Below are positions 32,275 to 42,582 of a stretch of 64,000 bases of DNA, in pieces. Position numbers and translations under genes: made by a program. A model generated the notes under the pieces. The model had not been told where the DNA came from, did no database searches, and saw only the letters and a program-made list of their open reading frames with translations. Source of the stretch: Sphingomonas ginkgonis (GTDB taxonomy: Bacteria > Pseudomonadota > Alphaproteobacteria > Sphingomonadales > Sphingomonadaceae); the NCBI RefSeq assembly GCF_003970925.1, contig NZ_RWJF01000001.1, positions 676,501 to 740,500 of the forward strand, written 5' to 3'. The stretch's first letter is position 1, and every line of letters starts with the position of its first letter.

Positions 32275-32472
32275 GGGACAAGCGCTCCTTTCACCGGCGG
32301 TTGTGCGCAATCCGGCGCGGGCCTGTCCAGCGCGAAGCCGGTCACAAGTTGACGGGGCAGGCCGCTTTTGCCGCGGCCCCTGCGCCGCGCCGCCACCGTC
32401 CAGGGACGGAGACGGACGACCCCGCGCGAGAGCGGGGCAGGCGGTAAAATTTTGACTCGCGGAGGCGGCCGG

Positions 32473-34806
32473 TCAGCCGGCCATGCGCTTGGAGGCGAGC
32501 CCCGTCACCATCTGGTTGGCGCGGTCGAACGACAGCGGGCGGCCGAACAGATAGCCCTGGATCGTGTCGACCCCGAGATCGCGCATCCGCTCGAAATCCT
32601 CGGCCGTCTCGACCCCTTCCGCGGTGACGTTCATCCGGAAGCTCTTGGCGAGCTGGACGATCGACTGGATGATCGCGACATTCTCGGGCCTCGTGCCGGC
32701 CTCGCGGACGAAGCTGCCGTCGATCTTCAGCTTGTGGAAGACGGCCTTGTTCAGATAGCCGATCGACGAATAGCCGGTGCCGAAGTCGTCCAGCGCGATG
32801 CCGACGCCGAGCGCGCGAAGGCGGCTGAGGACGTCGAGCGTCTGGTTGTTGTCGCCAAGGAAGACGCCCTCGGTGACCTCCAGCTCGATCCGGTTGCCCG
32901 GGATCTTGTAGCGGCCGAGCGCCTGGCTGACCGTGTTGGGCAGCGAGGGCAGGATGATCTGCTTGGGGCTGATGTTGAGCGCGACGGTGATCGGCTCGGG
33001 CCATTGCGCGGCGGCGCGGCAGGCCTCGTCGACCACGAACTCGCCGAGCGGGCCCATCAGGCCGCATTCCTCCGCGACCGGGATGAACACGTTGGGGGGC
33101 ACGAAGCCGCGCTTGGGGTGGTTCCAGCGAATGAGCGCCTCGAACCCGACCAGCTTCTGGGTCTTGGCGCTGACCAGCGGCTGGAAGGCGAGGTGGAACT
33201 GGCGGCTGTCGATCGCGGCGCGGATGTCGCCCTCGAGCCGGACCCGGTCGTCCTGCTCCGACTGGAGCTCGGAGGAGAAATAGCGGGCGACCCCGCGGCC
33301 GGCATCCTTCGCCTGGTAGAGCGCGAGGTCGGCCTTGAGGATGAGGTCGTCGACCGTCGCCCCGTCGATTGGGCCGAAGGCACAGCCGACCGAGACGCCG
33401 ATGCGGATCTCGGTCTGGTCGATCATATAGGGTTCGCGGATCGAGACGATGATCCGGTCGGCGAGCTGCTCGACCTTCTTGCGGCTCTGCCCGTCGGGAA
33501 TGACGATGGCGAACTCGTCGCCGCCCATGCGGCCGACGGTGCCCTCCGGACCGACCTCGTCGCACAGCCGTTTGGCGACCGCCTGAAGGACGGCGTCGCC
33601 CTTGGGATGGCCGAACGTGTCGTTGACCGGCTTGAACCCGTCGAGATCGAGGAACATGATCGCGCAGGGGACATTGCTGACCGTCGCCTGGCGGAGCGCC
33701 TCGCCGAGCAGCTGGCGGACCCGGCCGCGGTTGGGCAGGCCCGACAGCACGTCCATGTTGGCGAGGTGGGTCAGCCGCTCCTGCGTCTGGCGGATGTCGG
33801 TGATGTCGCTGCCGACCCCGCGGAAGCCCTCGAAGCGGCCGGCGGTGTCGATGATCGGGTCGCCCGCCATCGAAATCCAGCGGGTCCCGCGCGGGGTCTT
33901 CAATTCCATCTCGAGCGCGTTGAACGGCTGCTTGCCGAGCAGCACCCGGCCGAGCTCGGCATGACCGCCGAGCAGCGCGGGGAGCGAGTGGCCGAGCAGG
34001 GCGTTGGCCGGACGGCCGAGCAGCGCGGTCATGCGCGAGCTGATGTAGGTGACGCGGTTGTCGCCATCGACCTGCCACAGCCAGCCCACGCCGCGCTGCT
34101 CATATTCCTGGAGCAGGAGCGAGGCGCTCTCGCTGGCCGAGCCCATGTCGGCGTTGGTCTTGAGCTGGTGCAGCGCCCAGCGGGCGACCGTCAGCACCCC
34201 GAACACCGCCACACCCATGGTGAAGATGATCGACAGCATGTGCTGGAAGGGCACGCTGGCCCGGCCGACGAAGAGGACGGTGCAGAGGCCGGCGGTGAAG
34301 GCGCTGACCCAGGCCAGCGCGCAGGAGGGGACGACGATGAGGCCGAGCGCGGCGACTCCGAGCCCGGCGAGAATCGAGGCGGCGATCAGCTGCGCGCCGG
34401 GATCGAGATTGGCGAACTGCCACAGCGGCAGGCTCATCCAGACGAACGCGCGGGCGAGCACGTCGGCGAGCATCATCCATTGCGGGACCGGCCGGCCGGA
34501 GCGGCCGACGCAGGTCACCGCCTGGTTGCGCGCCCAGTGCATGAGGAGGAAGTTGAGGCCGCCCACCGCGGCCATCCAGCCGAGCAGGTAGCCGGGCTTG
34601 ACCGACCCCCACAGCCCGCCGACGGCGAGCAGCGCGGCGACCATGTTGGCGGCGGCGAAGAAGGGAGCGAGCTGGCCGCGGGCGATCAGCTGGGCGTCGC
34701 GGAACGGCGAGGCGCCGTCCTCCACGCCCTGCGCGAGCGCAGCCGATTCGCCGTCCGGAAGCCGGGCGGCAATCATTCTTTTATAGCGATCTGGAGCCTC
34801 GTACAC
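32473..34806 (-). CDS. membrane-bound PAS-GGDEF-EAL cyclic-di-GMP protein
   Basis: 777 residues from GTG 34806 (the next ATG is ten codons later). Order: six or so helices (about 45-215), a PAS domain (about 240-345), GGDEF with intact MGGDEFAIV (near 425), and EAL with FEALIRW, DDFGTGYSS and TAEGVET. Both catalytic signatures are intact, so it can make and cleave cyclic-di-GMP; which dominates cannot be read. No RxxD inhibitory site is seen five residues before GGDEF. It sits apart from other genes. Confidence 0.93.
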   Translation of the reverse strand: MYEAPDRYKRMIAARLPDGESAALAQGVEDGASPFRDAQLIARGQLAPFFAAANMVAALLAVGGLWGSVKPGYLLGWMAAVGGLNFLLMHWARNQAVTCVGRSGRPVPQWMMLADVLARAFVWMSLPLWQFANLDPGAQLIAASILAGLGVAALGLIVVPSCALAWVSAFTAGLCTVLFVGRASVPFQHMLSIIFTMGVAVFGVLTVARWALHQLKTNADMGSASESASLLLQEYEQRGVGWLWQVDGDNRVTYISSRMTALLGRPANALLGHSLPALLGGHAELGRVLLGKQPFNALEMELKTPRGTRWISMAGDPIIDTAGRFEGFRGVGSDITDIRQTQERLTHLANMDVLSGLPNRGRVRQLLGEALRQATVSNVPCAIMFLDLDGFKPVNDTFGHPKGDAVLQAVAKRLCDEVGPEGTVGRMGGDEFAIVIPDGQSRKKVEQLADRIIVSIREPYMIDQTEIRIGVSVGCAFGPIDGATVDDLILKADLALYQAKDAGRGVARYFSSELQSEQDDRVRLEGDIRAAIDSRQFHLAFQPLVSAKTQKLVGFEALIRWNHPKRGFVPPNVFIPVAEECGLMGPLGEFVVDEACRAAAQWPEPITVALNISPKQIILPSLPNTVSQALGRYKIPGNRIELEVTEGVFLGDNNQTLDVLSRLRALGVGIALDDFGTGYSSIGYLNKAVFHKLKIDGSFVREAGTRPENVAIIQSIVQLAKSFRMNVTAEGVETAEDFERMRDLGVDTIQGYLFGRPLSFDRANQMVTGLASKRMAG

Positions 34807-34906
34807 TGAGCCGTCCGCCTTTCTGGTCGGATCGGCGGTAGCGAAAGAGGGTTGAGGCGCAGTTAAAGGCGGCGCCTGGGTACGCCGACAATCTTGGCAA
34901 GCTTGA

Positions 34907-36817
34907 TTAAGAAAGCTTCAGCTTGTCGAGGTCGCGCGTGACCAGCGGGTGATAGCCCGGCCGCGCCCTGGCGTAGAGGCGGCGGGCGATCGGCAGGCCC
35001 CACTCGGGGTCTTTTGCAAGCGCGGTGAACAGCGGCTTCACGAACTTGCCGCGACCCTGCCCGGTGAGGAACTGCTCGAGGCTGGGCAGCGCCGGGTCGA
35101 AGCGGTTGGCGACGGCGAGGCTGAGCCAGGCGAAGCGCACCTCGCTGTTGCCGATGCGATCGAGCCCGAAGCCCTGGTCGAGCGCGGCGAGACGGGCGGC
35201 GGGGAGCTTGCGCGGGAGCCGGTTGAGGAAGCGCAGCCGCTCGTCGGTGTCCCACCCGCGCCAGGCGGCGAGGTCGGGCTGGCCGCCGCGGGCATAGGCG
35301 GCGACCGCGCGGTCGACCGTGGCGAACGCCTGCGGGTCGGCGGGAACGGCGTTGGCGGGGATCCCGGGCTGGTAGACCCAGCGGTCGAGTTGGAGCCTGT
35401 TCTCAAGCGCGGCATCGCCCTTGACGAGGTGCTGGCGGAGGTCGGCGAGGAATATCGCCGAGGTCACCGGCTGGAAGGCGTGGCGGTCGAACCAGCCCTT
35501 GAGGAAGGCGTCGAAAGCGGGGCGGCCGACCGCCTTCTCGAGCATCCGCATGAAGGCGGCGCCCTTCTCGTAGGCGATGTCGGTCAGCCCGTCGTCGGGG
35601 TTGCGGCCCTTGAGGTCGAGGTGGAGGCGGGTGTCGGCGCCGGTCGGACCACCGGCGTCCTTCACCGCCTGGTTGAGGGCGTCGATCCCGAGCGCGACCT
35701 GCTGCGCGGCGACCTTCGGGCCGTAGAGCGTCTCGACGATCCGCCGCTCGGCATAGGTGGTCAGCCCCTCGTTGAGCCAGAAGTCGTTCCACGTCGCGTT
35801 GGTGGCGAGATTGCCCGACCAGCTGTGGGCGAGCTCGTGGGCGACGAGGCTGACGAGGCTGCGGTCCCCGGCGAGGAAGGTCGGGGTGAGGAAAGTGAGG
35901 GTCGGGTTCTCCATCCCGCCAAAGGGGAAGGCGGGGGGCAGGATGATCATGTCGTAGCGGCCCCAGCGATACGGGCCGTAGAGCTGCTCGGCGGCGTCGA
36001 TCATCTTCTCGGTATCGCCGAGCTCGCGCGCGGCGGCGGGGAGGGTGGCGGGCTCGGCCCACACCCCCGAGCGCGGCCCGAGCGACCGGAAGGCGAGGTC
36101 GCCGACCGCGATCGCGATCATGTAGGGCGCGACCGAGTGGGGCATTCGGTAGGAAAAGACGCTCTCGCCGCCCTGGGTGATCGGCTCGGCGGCGCGCGGC
36201 GCGCTCATCACCGCGGTCATCCCGGCGGGAACGTGGATGGTCGCGTCCCAGCTCTGGCGGATGCTTGGGGAATCCTGGGTCGGGATCCAGCTGCGGGTTT
36301 CGATCGCCTCGCCCTGGCTGAACAGGAAGGGCTGCTGGCGGCCCGCGGTCTGCTGCGGGGTCAGCCACTGCAGCGCGGCGGCGTCGGGCGCGCTGTGATA
36401 GCGGATCGCCAGCCGCCGGGTGTCGGGCCGGAGCGCGATGGCGAGCGGGCTGCCGAGGTTGGGATCGCGGGCGCCGAGCCGATAGTCGAGCGGCCGGCCG
36501 CGCTGGTCGGCAACCGCCTCGATCGCCAGCCCCTTGCTGTCGAGCAGGATCTCGCGGGCGTCGGGGCGGCGCTGGAGGTCGAGCGTGGCGGTGCCGCCGA
36601 TGGTGCGCGCGTCGAAGTCGACCGCGAGGTCGAGCGAGACATGGGTGACCCGAGCCACCTCGGGGCGGGCGAGGCTGTGGCTGTCGACCGCGTCGGCGCC
36701 GCGCAGCAGCGGGGCGGCGGCGGGCTCGGCCGGACCGGTCGCGCGCGGCTCCGGGTCCTGCCGGCAGGCGGCGACCGCCAGGAGGAGGAGGGCGGCGGCG
36801 CGGCGGGTCGGGGTCAT
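34907..36817 (-). CDS. M1-family aminopeptidase (LTA4-hydrolase-like), lipoprotein
   Basis: 636 residues from ATG 36817. The lipobox LAVAAC places the lipidated Cys near residue 17. M1 signatures: FGGMENPTLTF (exopeptidase GxMEN), VAHELAHSWSGN (HExxH) and the following WLNEGLTTYAERR with the third zinc ligand Glu. The C-terminal helical domain ends the protein as in leukotriene-A4-hydrolase-type enzymes. It removes N-terminal residues from peptides in the periplasm. Divergent from the LytS gene. Confidence 0.92.
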   Translation of the reverse strand: MTPTRRAAALLLLAVAACRQDPEPRATGPAEPAAAPLLRGADAVDSHSLARPEVARVTHVSLDLAVDFDARTIGGTATLDLQRRPDAREILLDSKGLAIEAVADQRGRPLDYRLGARDPNLGSPLAIALRPDTRRLAIRYHSAPDAAALQWLTPQQTAGRQQPFLFSQGEAIETRSWIPTQDSPSIRQSWDATIHVPAGMTAVMSAPRAAEPITQGGESVFSYRMPHSVAPYMIAIAVGDLAFRSLGPRSGVWAEPATLPAAARELGDTEKMIDAAEQLYGPYRWGRYDMIILPPAFPFGGMENPTLTFLTPTFLAGDRSLVSLVAHELAHSWSGNLATNATWNDFWLNEGLTTYAERRIVETLYGPKVAAQQVALGIDALNQAVKDAGGPTGADTRLHLDLKGRNPDDGLTDIAYEKGAAFMRMLEKAVGRPAFDAFLKGWFDRHAFQPVTSAIFLADLRQHLVKGDAALENRLQLDRWVYQPGIPANAVPADPQAFATVDRAVAAYARGGQPDLAAWRGWDTDERLRFLNRLPRKLPAARLAALDQGFGLDRIGNSEVRFAWLSLAVANRFDPALPSLEQFLTGQGRGKFVKPLFTALAKDPEWGLPIARRLYARARPGYHPLVTRDLDKLKLS

Positions 36818-37032
36818 GGGGCTCCGGTCGGGAAATGGCGGGAATGCGGGGTCGAAGACCCGCCTATCCGGCCTTTTGCGCCGCTTGTCATCTCCCGCCG
36901 GCGGCCACGGCGGACGGGCTGCGAGGCGCGCGACGGACGTTCGTCGAAAGTCGCCGCCGCCGGCGATCGGCTGTTGGACCCTGCGGCCGAGCACGCCTAT
37001 ATGGACGCGATGCCCAGCGAGAGACGGCAGGG

Positions 37033-38205
37033 ATGGCGACCAGCGTAGCTCCGGCGGCGGTCCCCGCGCACGCCCAGCAGCCGCACCCCAAGGTGCGCTC
37101 GCCGGCGCGCCCGATCCTCAAGGGCGTGGGGCTCGACGCCCCCTTTTTCCAGGACAAGAACCGCGCCTTCTGGACGCTCCAGTCGATCGGCTGGAGCGGC
37201 TATTTCATCCTCCGCCTGCTGAGCGGCTTCGCCAACAACATGGGGGCGATGTTCGTCGTCCACACGCTGCTGCTGACGGCGACCGGCTATTCGCTGACGC
37301 TGCTGATGGGGTCGCTGTTCCGCCGCCTCATCACCATGCGCGCGGCGCTGACCGTCATCCTCTCGCTGATCGCGGTAATGGTCGCGGCGCTGTCCTTCTC
37401 GATCATCGAGACGTGGAGCTACGCCACCTTCCTCAAGCCCGGGGCCAAGCCGGTCGGGGTCGCCTATCTCGGCGCCATCCTCCTCAACTTCGCGCTGCTC
37501 GCGGCCTGGTCGGCGCTCTACTACGGGATCAACTACTACCTCCTGCTCGAGGAGGAGATCGACCAGCGCACGGCGCTCGAGCTGCAGGCGTCGAGCGCGC
37601 AGCTGGCGATGCTTCGCTACCAGCTCAACCCGCACTTCCTGTTCAATACGCTGAACAGCATCTCGACGCTGGTGCTGCTGAAGCAGACCGAGCGGGCCAA
37701 CGCGATGCTGGCGCGGCTGTCGAGCTTCCTCCGCTACACGCTGGTCAACGAACCGACTGCCCAGGTGACCCTGGCGCAGGAGGTGGAGACGCTGAAGCTC
37801 TATCTCGAGATCGAGAAGATGCGGTTCGAGGACCGGCTCCGCCCGCACTTCAAGATCGACCCGGCGACGATCGGCGCGCGGCTGCCCTCGCTGCTGCTCC
37901 AGCCGCTGATCGAGAATGCGATCAAATATGCGGTGACTCCGAGCGAGACCGGGGCGGACATCTGGCTCCGCGCGACGCGCGAGGGGGCGGGGGTGCGGAT
38001 CGAGGTGACGGACACCGGCTGCGAGGGATGCGACGGGCTCTCCGCCACCCAGTCGACCGGAGTCGGCCTGGCGAACATCAGGGACCGTCTGGCGCAAGCC
38101 TATGGTGCGGCCCAGAGCTTCACGACACGAGCGAACGAAGACGGGGGATTCAGCGTTATCATCGACATTCCGCTCGACGCGCGGCCACTCGACAGCCGCC
38201 CATGA
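37033..38205 (+). CDS. LytS-type sensor histidine kinase
   Basis: 390 residues. Four N-terminal helices (about 50-170) are followed by the His_kinase domain with RYQLNPHFLFNTLNSIS (phospho-acceptor His about 200) and a HATPase domain with LIENAIKYAV and GVGLANIRDRL. This is the LytS/YehU class that pairs with LytTR regulators. ATG 37033 is chosen for the GGCAGGG upstream; the longer frame reads through non-conserved GC-rich sequence. The LytTR gene follows 19 bases later. Confidence 0.92.
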   Translation: MATSVAPAAVPAHAQQPHPKVRSPARPILKGVGLDAPFFQDKNRAFWTLQSIGWSGYFILRLLSGFANNMGAMFVVHTLLLTATGYSLTLLMGSLFRRLITMRAALTVILSLIAVMVAALSFSIIETWSYATFLKPGAKPVGVAYLGAILLNFALLAAWSALYYGINYYLLLEEEIDQRTALELQASSAQLAMLRYQLNPHFLFNTLNSISTLVLLKQTERANAMLARLSSFLRYTLVNEPTAQVTLAQEVETLKLYLEIEKMRFEDRLRPHFKIDPATIGARLPSLLLQPLIENAIKYAVTPSETGADIWLRATREGAGVRIEVTDTGCEGCDGLSATQSTGVGLANIRDRLAQAYGAAQSFTTRANEDGGFSVIIDIPLDARPLDSRP

Positions 38206-38224
38206 GCGCTAGCAAGGACAAGGC

Positions 38225-39028
38225 ATGACGATCCGAACCATTCTCGTGGACGACGAAACGCTGGCGACCCAGGGTCTCCGGCTGCGGCTCGAGGCCCATG
38301 ACGACGTCGAGATCGTCGCCACCGCCGCCAACGGCCGCGAGGCGATCCGGCAGATCAAGACCCACAAGCCCGACCTCGTCTTCCTCGACATCCAGATGCC
38401 CGGGTTCGACGGCTTCTCGGTGATCCAGGGGCTGATGGAGGTCGAGCCGCCGCTGTTCGTCTTCGTCACCGCGTTCGGCGAGCATGCGGTCCGCGCCTTC
38501 GACGCGCAGGCGACCGATTACCTGGTCAAGCCGGTCGACGAGGACCGGCTGGCGGCGACGATGGACCGGGTCCGCCAGCGGCTCGCCGAGAAGCGCGGGG
38601 TGACCGAGGTCGAGCGGCTGAAGGAAGCGCTTGCCGAACATGCCCCGGAAGCGGCCGGCGAGCTTGCCGACGCGGCGCCCGACGCCCCCGCCGCGGGCCG
38701 GTTCGAGAAGATGATCAACATCAAGGACCAGGGGCAGATCTTCCGCGTCGACGTCGACACGATCGAGCGGATCGACGCCGCCGGCGACTATATGTGCATC
38801 CAGACCGGCGACAACACGCTGATCCTGCGCGAGACGATGAAGGACCTGGAAAAGCGGCTCGACCCGCGGCGCTTCCAGCGGGTCCACCGGTCGACCATCG
38901 TCAACCTCGACCTTGTCCGCCAGGTCAAGCCGCACACCAACGGCGAATGTTTCCTGGTGCTCGATTCGGGCGCGCAGGTGAAGGTCAGCCGCAGCTACCG
39001 CGACGTGGTCGCGCGCTTCGTCCACTGA
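38225..39028 (+). CDS. LytTR-family response regulator
   Basis: 267 residues. The receiver has the acidic pair VDDE (Asp9, Asp10), phospho-acceptor Asp55 in LVFLDIQMPG, Thr/Lys positions in FVTAFGEHAVRAF and LVKPVDED. An Ala/Glu/Pro linker leads to a LytTR DNA-binding domain (about 165-267) with IERIDAAGDYMCIQ and RFQRVHRSTIVNL. It is the partner of the LytS kinase encoded just upstream and would act as a transcription regulator. Confidence 0.94.
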   Translation: MTIRTILVDDETLATQGLRLRLEAHDDVEIVATAANGREAIRQIKTHKPDLVFLDIQMPGFDGFSVIQGLMEVEPPLFVFVTAFGEHAVRAFDAQATDYLVKPVDEDRLAATMDRVRQRLAEKRGVTEVERLKEALAEHAPEAAGELADAAPDAPAAGRFEKMINIKDQGQIFRVDVDTIERIDAAGDYMCIQTGDNTLILRETMKDLEKRLDPRRFQRVHRSTIVNLDLVRQVKPHTNGECFLVLDSGAQVKVSRSYRDVVARFVH

Positions 39029-39089
39029 TCCGCTGACTCTTTCCGGCGCCGCCGCCGGGCGGGGGCGGCGTCCGTCCTAAAATGGCTCC

Positions 39090-40970
39090 GTGCTCGAGGC
39101 GTGGAAGCAACCCACGGACTGGCGACGGGATTTCCTGTTCCACTTCCTGATGCCGCTGGCGGTGATCGTCGGCGGCCTCGGCCTCGCGCTGCTCGCGGCC
39201 GTGCTGTGGATGACCCGGGCGCAGGACCGCGCCGAGCTCGGGCGCGAGAAGCAGCTGATCGAGACCGCGATCGCGGCGCGGCAGGAGATGATTCGCCGCA
39301 ATCTCGGCGACTATGGGGTGTGGGACGACGCGGTCGAGCGGCTGGTGCTGCGCTTCGACCCCGAGTTCGTCCGCGCCAACTACGCGCCCTATCTCTACTC
39401 GGTCCAGGGCTATGAGCATGTGTTCGTGGTCGACGGGCGCGACCGCATCCTGCTGTCCAGCGACCGCGACCGGCTGACCCGCGACGACCCGGCGGCGCTG
39501 CTCGGCGCGCCCTATGCCAGCGCGCTGCGCGAGCTGCGGCGGCGGCCGGTCGGGACCGACCAGCGGCTGACCGGGCTGACCCGGGTGCGGGGGATGCCGG
39601 CACTGTTCGGGATCGCCGCGGTGGTCCCGAGCGACACGGCCCGGCTGCCGCCCGGCCCCGCCACCTACATCGTGTTCGTCAAGCTGGTCGACCCGCGGCT
39701 GCTGGGCGAGCTCGGCCGCAACTACGACATCCGCGGGCTCCAGCTGGCCTCCGCCGCGAGCGCGCCGATCGTGCTTCGCGACCCGGCCGGGCGGTCGGTC
39801 GGCGGGCTCGCCTGGGACGAGGGTCGGCCCGGCACCGAGCTGCGCGCGCGGGTGCTTCCGCTGGTGCTGCTGGTGTTCCTGCTGATCGGCGTGCTGTGCC
39901 ACCTGCTGGTGCTGCAGAGCCGCTCCAACGTGCGGCGGATGATCGCGGCGCAGCGCCAGGCCTCGGCCGACGCGACAACCGCCTGCACCGCGCTGGACGA
40001 GCTGCACGACGCCAAGGAGCGGCTGGTCGCGCAGCAGGAGGCCGGGCAGGAGGAACTGCGCCGGACCATCGCCGCGGTCCGGCAGGAGAATGAACGGCTG
40101 AACGCGGCGATGGCCGAGCAGCGGGTGACGCTGGTCGCCGAGCTGGCGGAGGCGTTCGAGCAGACGGTGGGCGACGTCGCCGACTCGCTGCTCGGCGCGG
40201 CGCGGCAGCTGGGCGGGTCGGCGAGCCAGCTCGACCGGCTCACCCGCGACACCAGGGCGATCGTCACCGAGGCCTCGATCCGCGCCGACGACGCCAGCGG
40301 CGCGGCGGGCGAGGTGGCGACCGCGACCCAGGAGCTGCTCGCCTCGATCGTCGCCATCGCCACCGAGGTGAAAAGCCAGGCCGACCTGTCCCGCACCGTG
40401 GTCCGCTCCAGCGCGCACGGCGACCAGGTGGTCCGCTCGCTCGCCGACGGCGCCGCCGACATCGGCACGATCGTCGGCTCGATCGAGGAGCTGGCGACCC
40501 AGACCGACCTCCTCGCGCTCAACGCCAGCATCGAGGCGGTCCGCGCCGGGCCGGCGGGGGCGGGGTTCAGCATCGTCGCGTCGGAGGTGAAGGGGCTCGC
40601 CGGGATGACCGCTCAGGCGACCTCGACGATCGCCGCGCTGGTGCTGGCGGTGCAGGAGAAGGTCGGGGACGCGGTGGCGACCTTCGGCCATGTCTCGGGC
40701 CAGGTCGGGTCGATGTCGGCGATCAGCACCACCATCGCCTCGGCGGTCGAGGAGCAGCGCAGCGCGACCGACCAGATCGACCGCCATGCCGCCGCGGTCG
40801 CGACCAGCGCCCGGGAGATCAAGAGCCGCTTCGCGCGGGTCGCGCAGACCATCGGCAGCGCGGGCGAGCTGTCGGCCGAGGTGGCGCGCGCGTCGAGCGA
40901 ACTGGCGGGCCGGGCCGAGCAGCTGCGCGCGGCCTCGGCCCAGTTCATCGAGCGGCTTCGCGCCGCCTGA
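39090..40970 (+). CDS. chemoreceptor-like protein with CHASE4 sensor domain
   Basis: 626 residues from GTG 39090. Helix 1 (about 17-42), a periplasmic CHASE4 domain (MIRRNLGDYGVWDDAV, then YSVQGYEHVFVVDGRDRIL), helix 2 (about 253-275), coiled coil, and an MCP signalling domain whose hairpin tip reads IEELATQTDLLALNASIEA. It resembles methyl-accepting chemotaxis proteins, but no che genes are close, and there is no clear HAMP domain. TorF-like porin gene follows 22 bases later. Confidence 0.88.
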   Translation: MLEAWKQPTDWRRDFLFHFLMPLAVIVGGLGLALLAAVLWMTRAQDRAELGREKQLIETAIAARQEMIRRNLGDYGVWDDAVERLVLRFDPEFVRANYAPYLYSVQGYEHVFVVDGRDRILLSSDRDRLTRDDPAALLGAPYASALRELRRRPVGTDQRLTGLTRVRGMPALFGIAAVVPSDTARLPPGPATYIVFVKLVDPRLLGELGRNYDIRGLQLASAASAPIVLRDPAGRSVGGLAWDEGRPGTELRARVLPLVLLVFLLIGVLCHLLVLQSRSNVRRMIAAQRQASADATTACTALDELHDAKERLVAQQEAGQEELRRTIAAVRQENERLNAAMAEQRVTLVAELAEAFEQTVGDVADSLLGAARQLGGSASQLDRLTRDTRAIVTEASIRADDASGAAGEVATATQELLASIVAIATEVKSQADLSRTVVRSSAHGDQVVRSLADGAADIGTIVGSIEELATQTDLLALNASIEAVRAGPAGAGFSIVASEVKGLAGMTAQATSTIAALVLAVQEKVGDAVATFGHVSGQVGSMSAISTTIASAVEEQRSATDQIDRHAAAVATSAREIKSRFARVAQTIGSAGELSAEVARASSELAGRAEQLRAASAQFIERLRAA

Positions 40971-40992
40971 CTTCCATGGAGGAGGAGCGACC

Positions 40993-41709
40993 ATGCGCCT
41001 GAACCTGATCGCGGCGGGGATGCTGCTCGCACCGGCGGCGACGACGGCGGCGGCGGCGTCCGAGCTGCCGACCGAGCGGCCCGCGGCGGCGCCGGTGCCG
41101 GCCCTCGCGCTCGACTACCGGCTGTCGACGGTGAGCGACTATCGCAACCGCGGAATCACCGTGACCCGCCGCCGCGCGGCCCTCCAGCAGGAGCTGCGGC
41201 TCGGCTATGAAGGGGGCGCCTACGGGACGCTGTGGACCTCGACCATCGCCGGCAACGGGCGCAACAACTGGGAGATCGACGCGATCGCCGGTTGGACGCA
41301 CCCGCTCGGCGGGGCCGAGCTCGACCTCAGCGCGGTCTATTATGTCTTCCCCGGCATCGGGCGGAGCGACTATGGCGAGCTCAACGCGCGGATCGCCCGC
41401 TCGCTCGGCGGACCCGAGGTCGGGCTGCTGGTCAGCTACGCGCCGCGCCAGCGCGCGCTCGGCGGCCGCGACAATGTCTATGTCCAGGCGACGGGGAGCC
41501 TGCCGCTGCCGCGCACGCCGCTGACCCTGCAGGTTAGCTTCGGGGTCGAGCAGGGGGCGTTCGGCAACGCCAAGCGCGACTGGACGCTCGGGGTTTCGGT
41601 CGAGCGCGCGGGCTTCACCTGGACCGCGACCTATGTCGACACGGCGCACAGCGGCGGCGACCCGCTCGGCCGGGCGGGGCTGGTGCTGGGGCTGGGCCGG
41701 GGCTTCTAG
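40993..41709 (+). CDS. TorF-family (Gcw_chp) putative porin
   Basis: 238 residues from ATG 40993 with GGAGGAG. Signal peptide to about residue 22 (AAAAS), then a strand-rich barrel with ALDYRLSTVSDYRNRGITV, the hallmark Gcw_chp entry, and a C-terminal VLGLGRGF ending in Phe as outer-membrane barrels do. Proposed outer-membrane channel; substrate unknown. Its end overlaps the convergent epimerase stop by four bases. Confidence 0.85.
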   Translation: MRLNLIAAGMLLAPAATTAAAASELPTERPAAAPVPALALDYRLSTVSDYRNRGITVTRRRAALQQELRLGYEGGAYGTLWTSTIAGNGRNNWEIDAIAGWTHPLGGAELDLSAVYYVFPGIGRSDYGELNARIARSLGGPEVGLLVSYAPRQRALGGRDNVYVQATGSLPLPRTPLTLQVSFGVEQGAFGNAKRDWTLGVSVERAGFTWTATYVDTAHSGGDPLGRAGLVLGLGRGF

Positions 41710-42569
41710 CCCTGGGCAACCTCGAAGCGGACCGAGATGCTGCGCTCGTCGCCCGGCGCGAGCATGACGATGCCGAGCTCCGCCCAGCGCTCCTCGGGCT
41801 CGTTGAGCGCGGCATTGGCGTGCTGCACCGGCTCGGCGACGACGATCCCGCCGGTCGCGGGCGAATAGACCTGGAAATAGCGCGCGTCGGACGAGCGGAT
41901 GGTGCAGCTCAGCCCGTCGGACCAGCGGAGCAGCGCCTGGCCGTTCCAGCCGTCGAACCCGTTGTCGAGGTTCTGCCCGCAGATGCGGCGCTGGCGGAGG
42001 TCGAAGCGGCCCTCGGCGGGGACGCGCTCGACCGGCAGGACCTTGTCGTCGATCGTCCAGGCGGCGGTCACCCCGGTATCAAGCAAAGTCTCGCCGTCGC
42101 AGGGAAAATAGGGGTGGATGCCGAGGCCGCACGGCATCGGCGTGTCCGACAGGTTGCGGCAGGTCAGCAGCACGAACAGGCCGGTGGGATCGAGCATGAA
42201 GCGCTGCACCGCGTCGTAGCGCCACGGCCATTCGCCCGGTTCGTGGCGGTAGGCGAGCACCGCGCTCTCGTCGTCGGCCTCGACCACCGTCCACTCGCTG
42301 AGCCAGCCCTGGCCGTGCAGCGGGCTGGGATCGTTCGCCATGTTGGGGGCGAGTTCGACCGTCACGCCGCCGCAGCGGAAGCGGCCGTCGCGGATGCGGT
42401 TGACGAACGGGACCAGCGGGAAGCTGGCCATCTCGAGCACCGCCTCGGTGGCGTCGGGCGCCGGCCGCATTACCGGGCGGCCGCCATGGTCGAACCGGGC
42501 GATCGCTCCCCCGTGCTGGGGGGCGAGATCGAGGGTCAGGGGACCGGCGCTGAGGTGAAGTCGGGACAT
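41706..42569 (-). CDS. aldose 1-epimerase family protein
   Basis: 287 residues. Family blocks: HGGAIARFDHGGRPVMRPAPD, PLVPFVNRIRDGRF, LHGQGWLSEW (first catalytic His), GLGIHPYFPC (second His) and a final EPVQHANAALNEPE. Interconverts sugar anomers in the cytoplasm. Substrate range cannot be predicted. It follows the small gene at 42583-42774 by 13 bases. Confidence 0.9.
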   Translation of the reverse strand: MSRLHLSAGPLTLDLAPQHGGAIARFDHGGRPVMRPAPDATEAVLEMASFPLVPFVNRIRDGRFRCGGVTVELAPNMANDPSPLHGQGWLSEWTVVEADDESAVLAYRHEPGEWPWRYDAVQRFMLDPTGLFVLLTCRNLSDTPMPCGLGIHPYFPCDGETLLDTGVTAAWTIDDKVLPVERVPAEGRFDLRQRRICGQNLDNGFDGWNGQALLRWSDGLSCTIRSSDARYFQVYSPATGGIVVAEPVQHANAALNEPEERWAELGIVMLAPGDERSISVRFEVAQG

Positions 42570-42582
42570 CCGCCCCGACTAA

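Noticed and set aside
39090..40970. Part of a chemotaxis operon
   Set aside because: No cheA, cheW, cheB or cheR near; the neighbours are LytS/LytTR and a porin.
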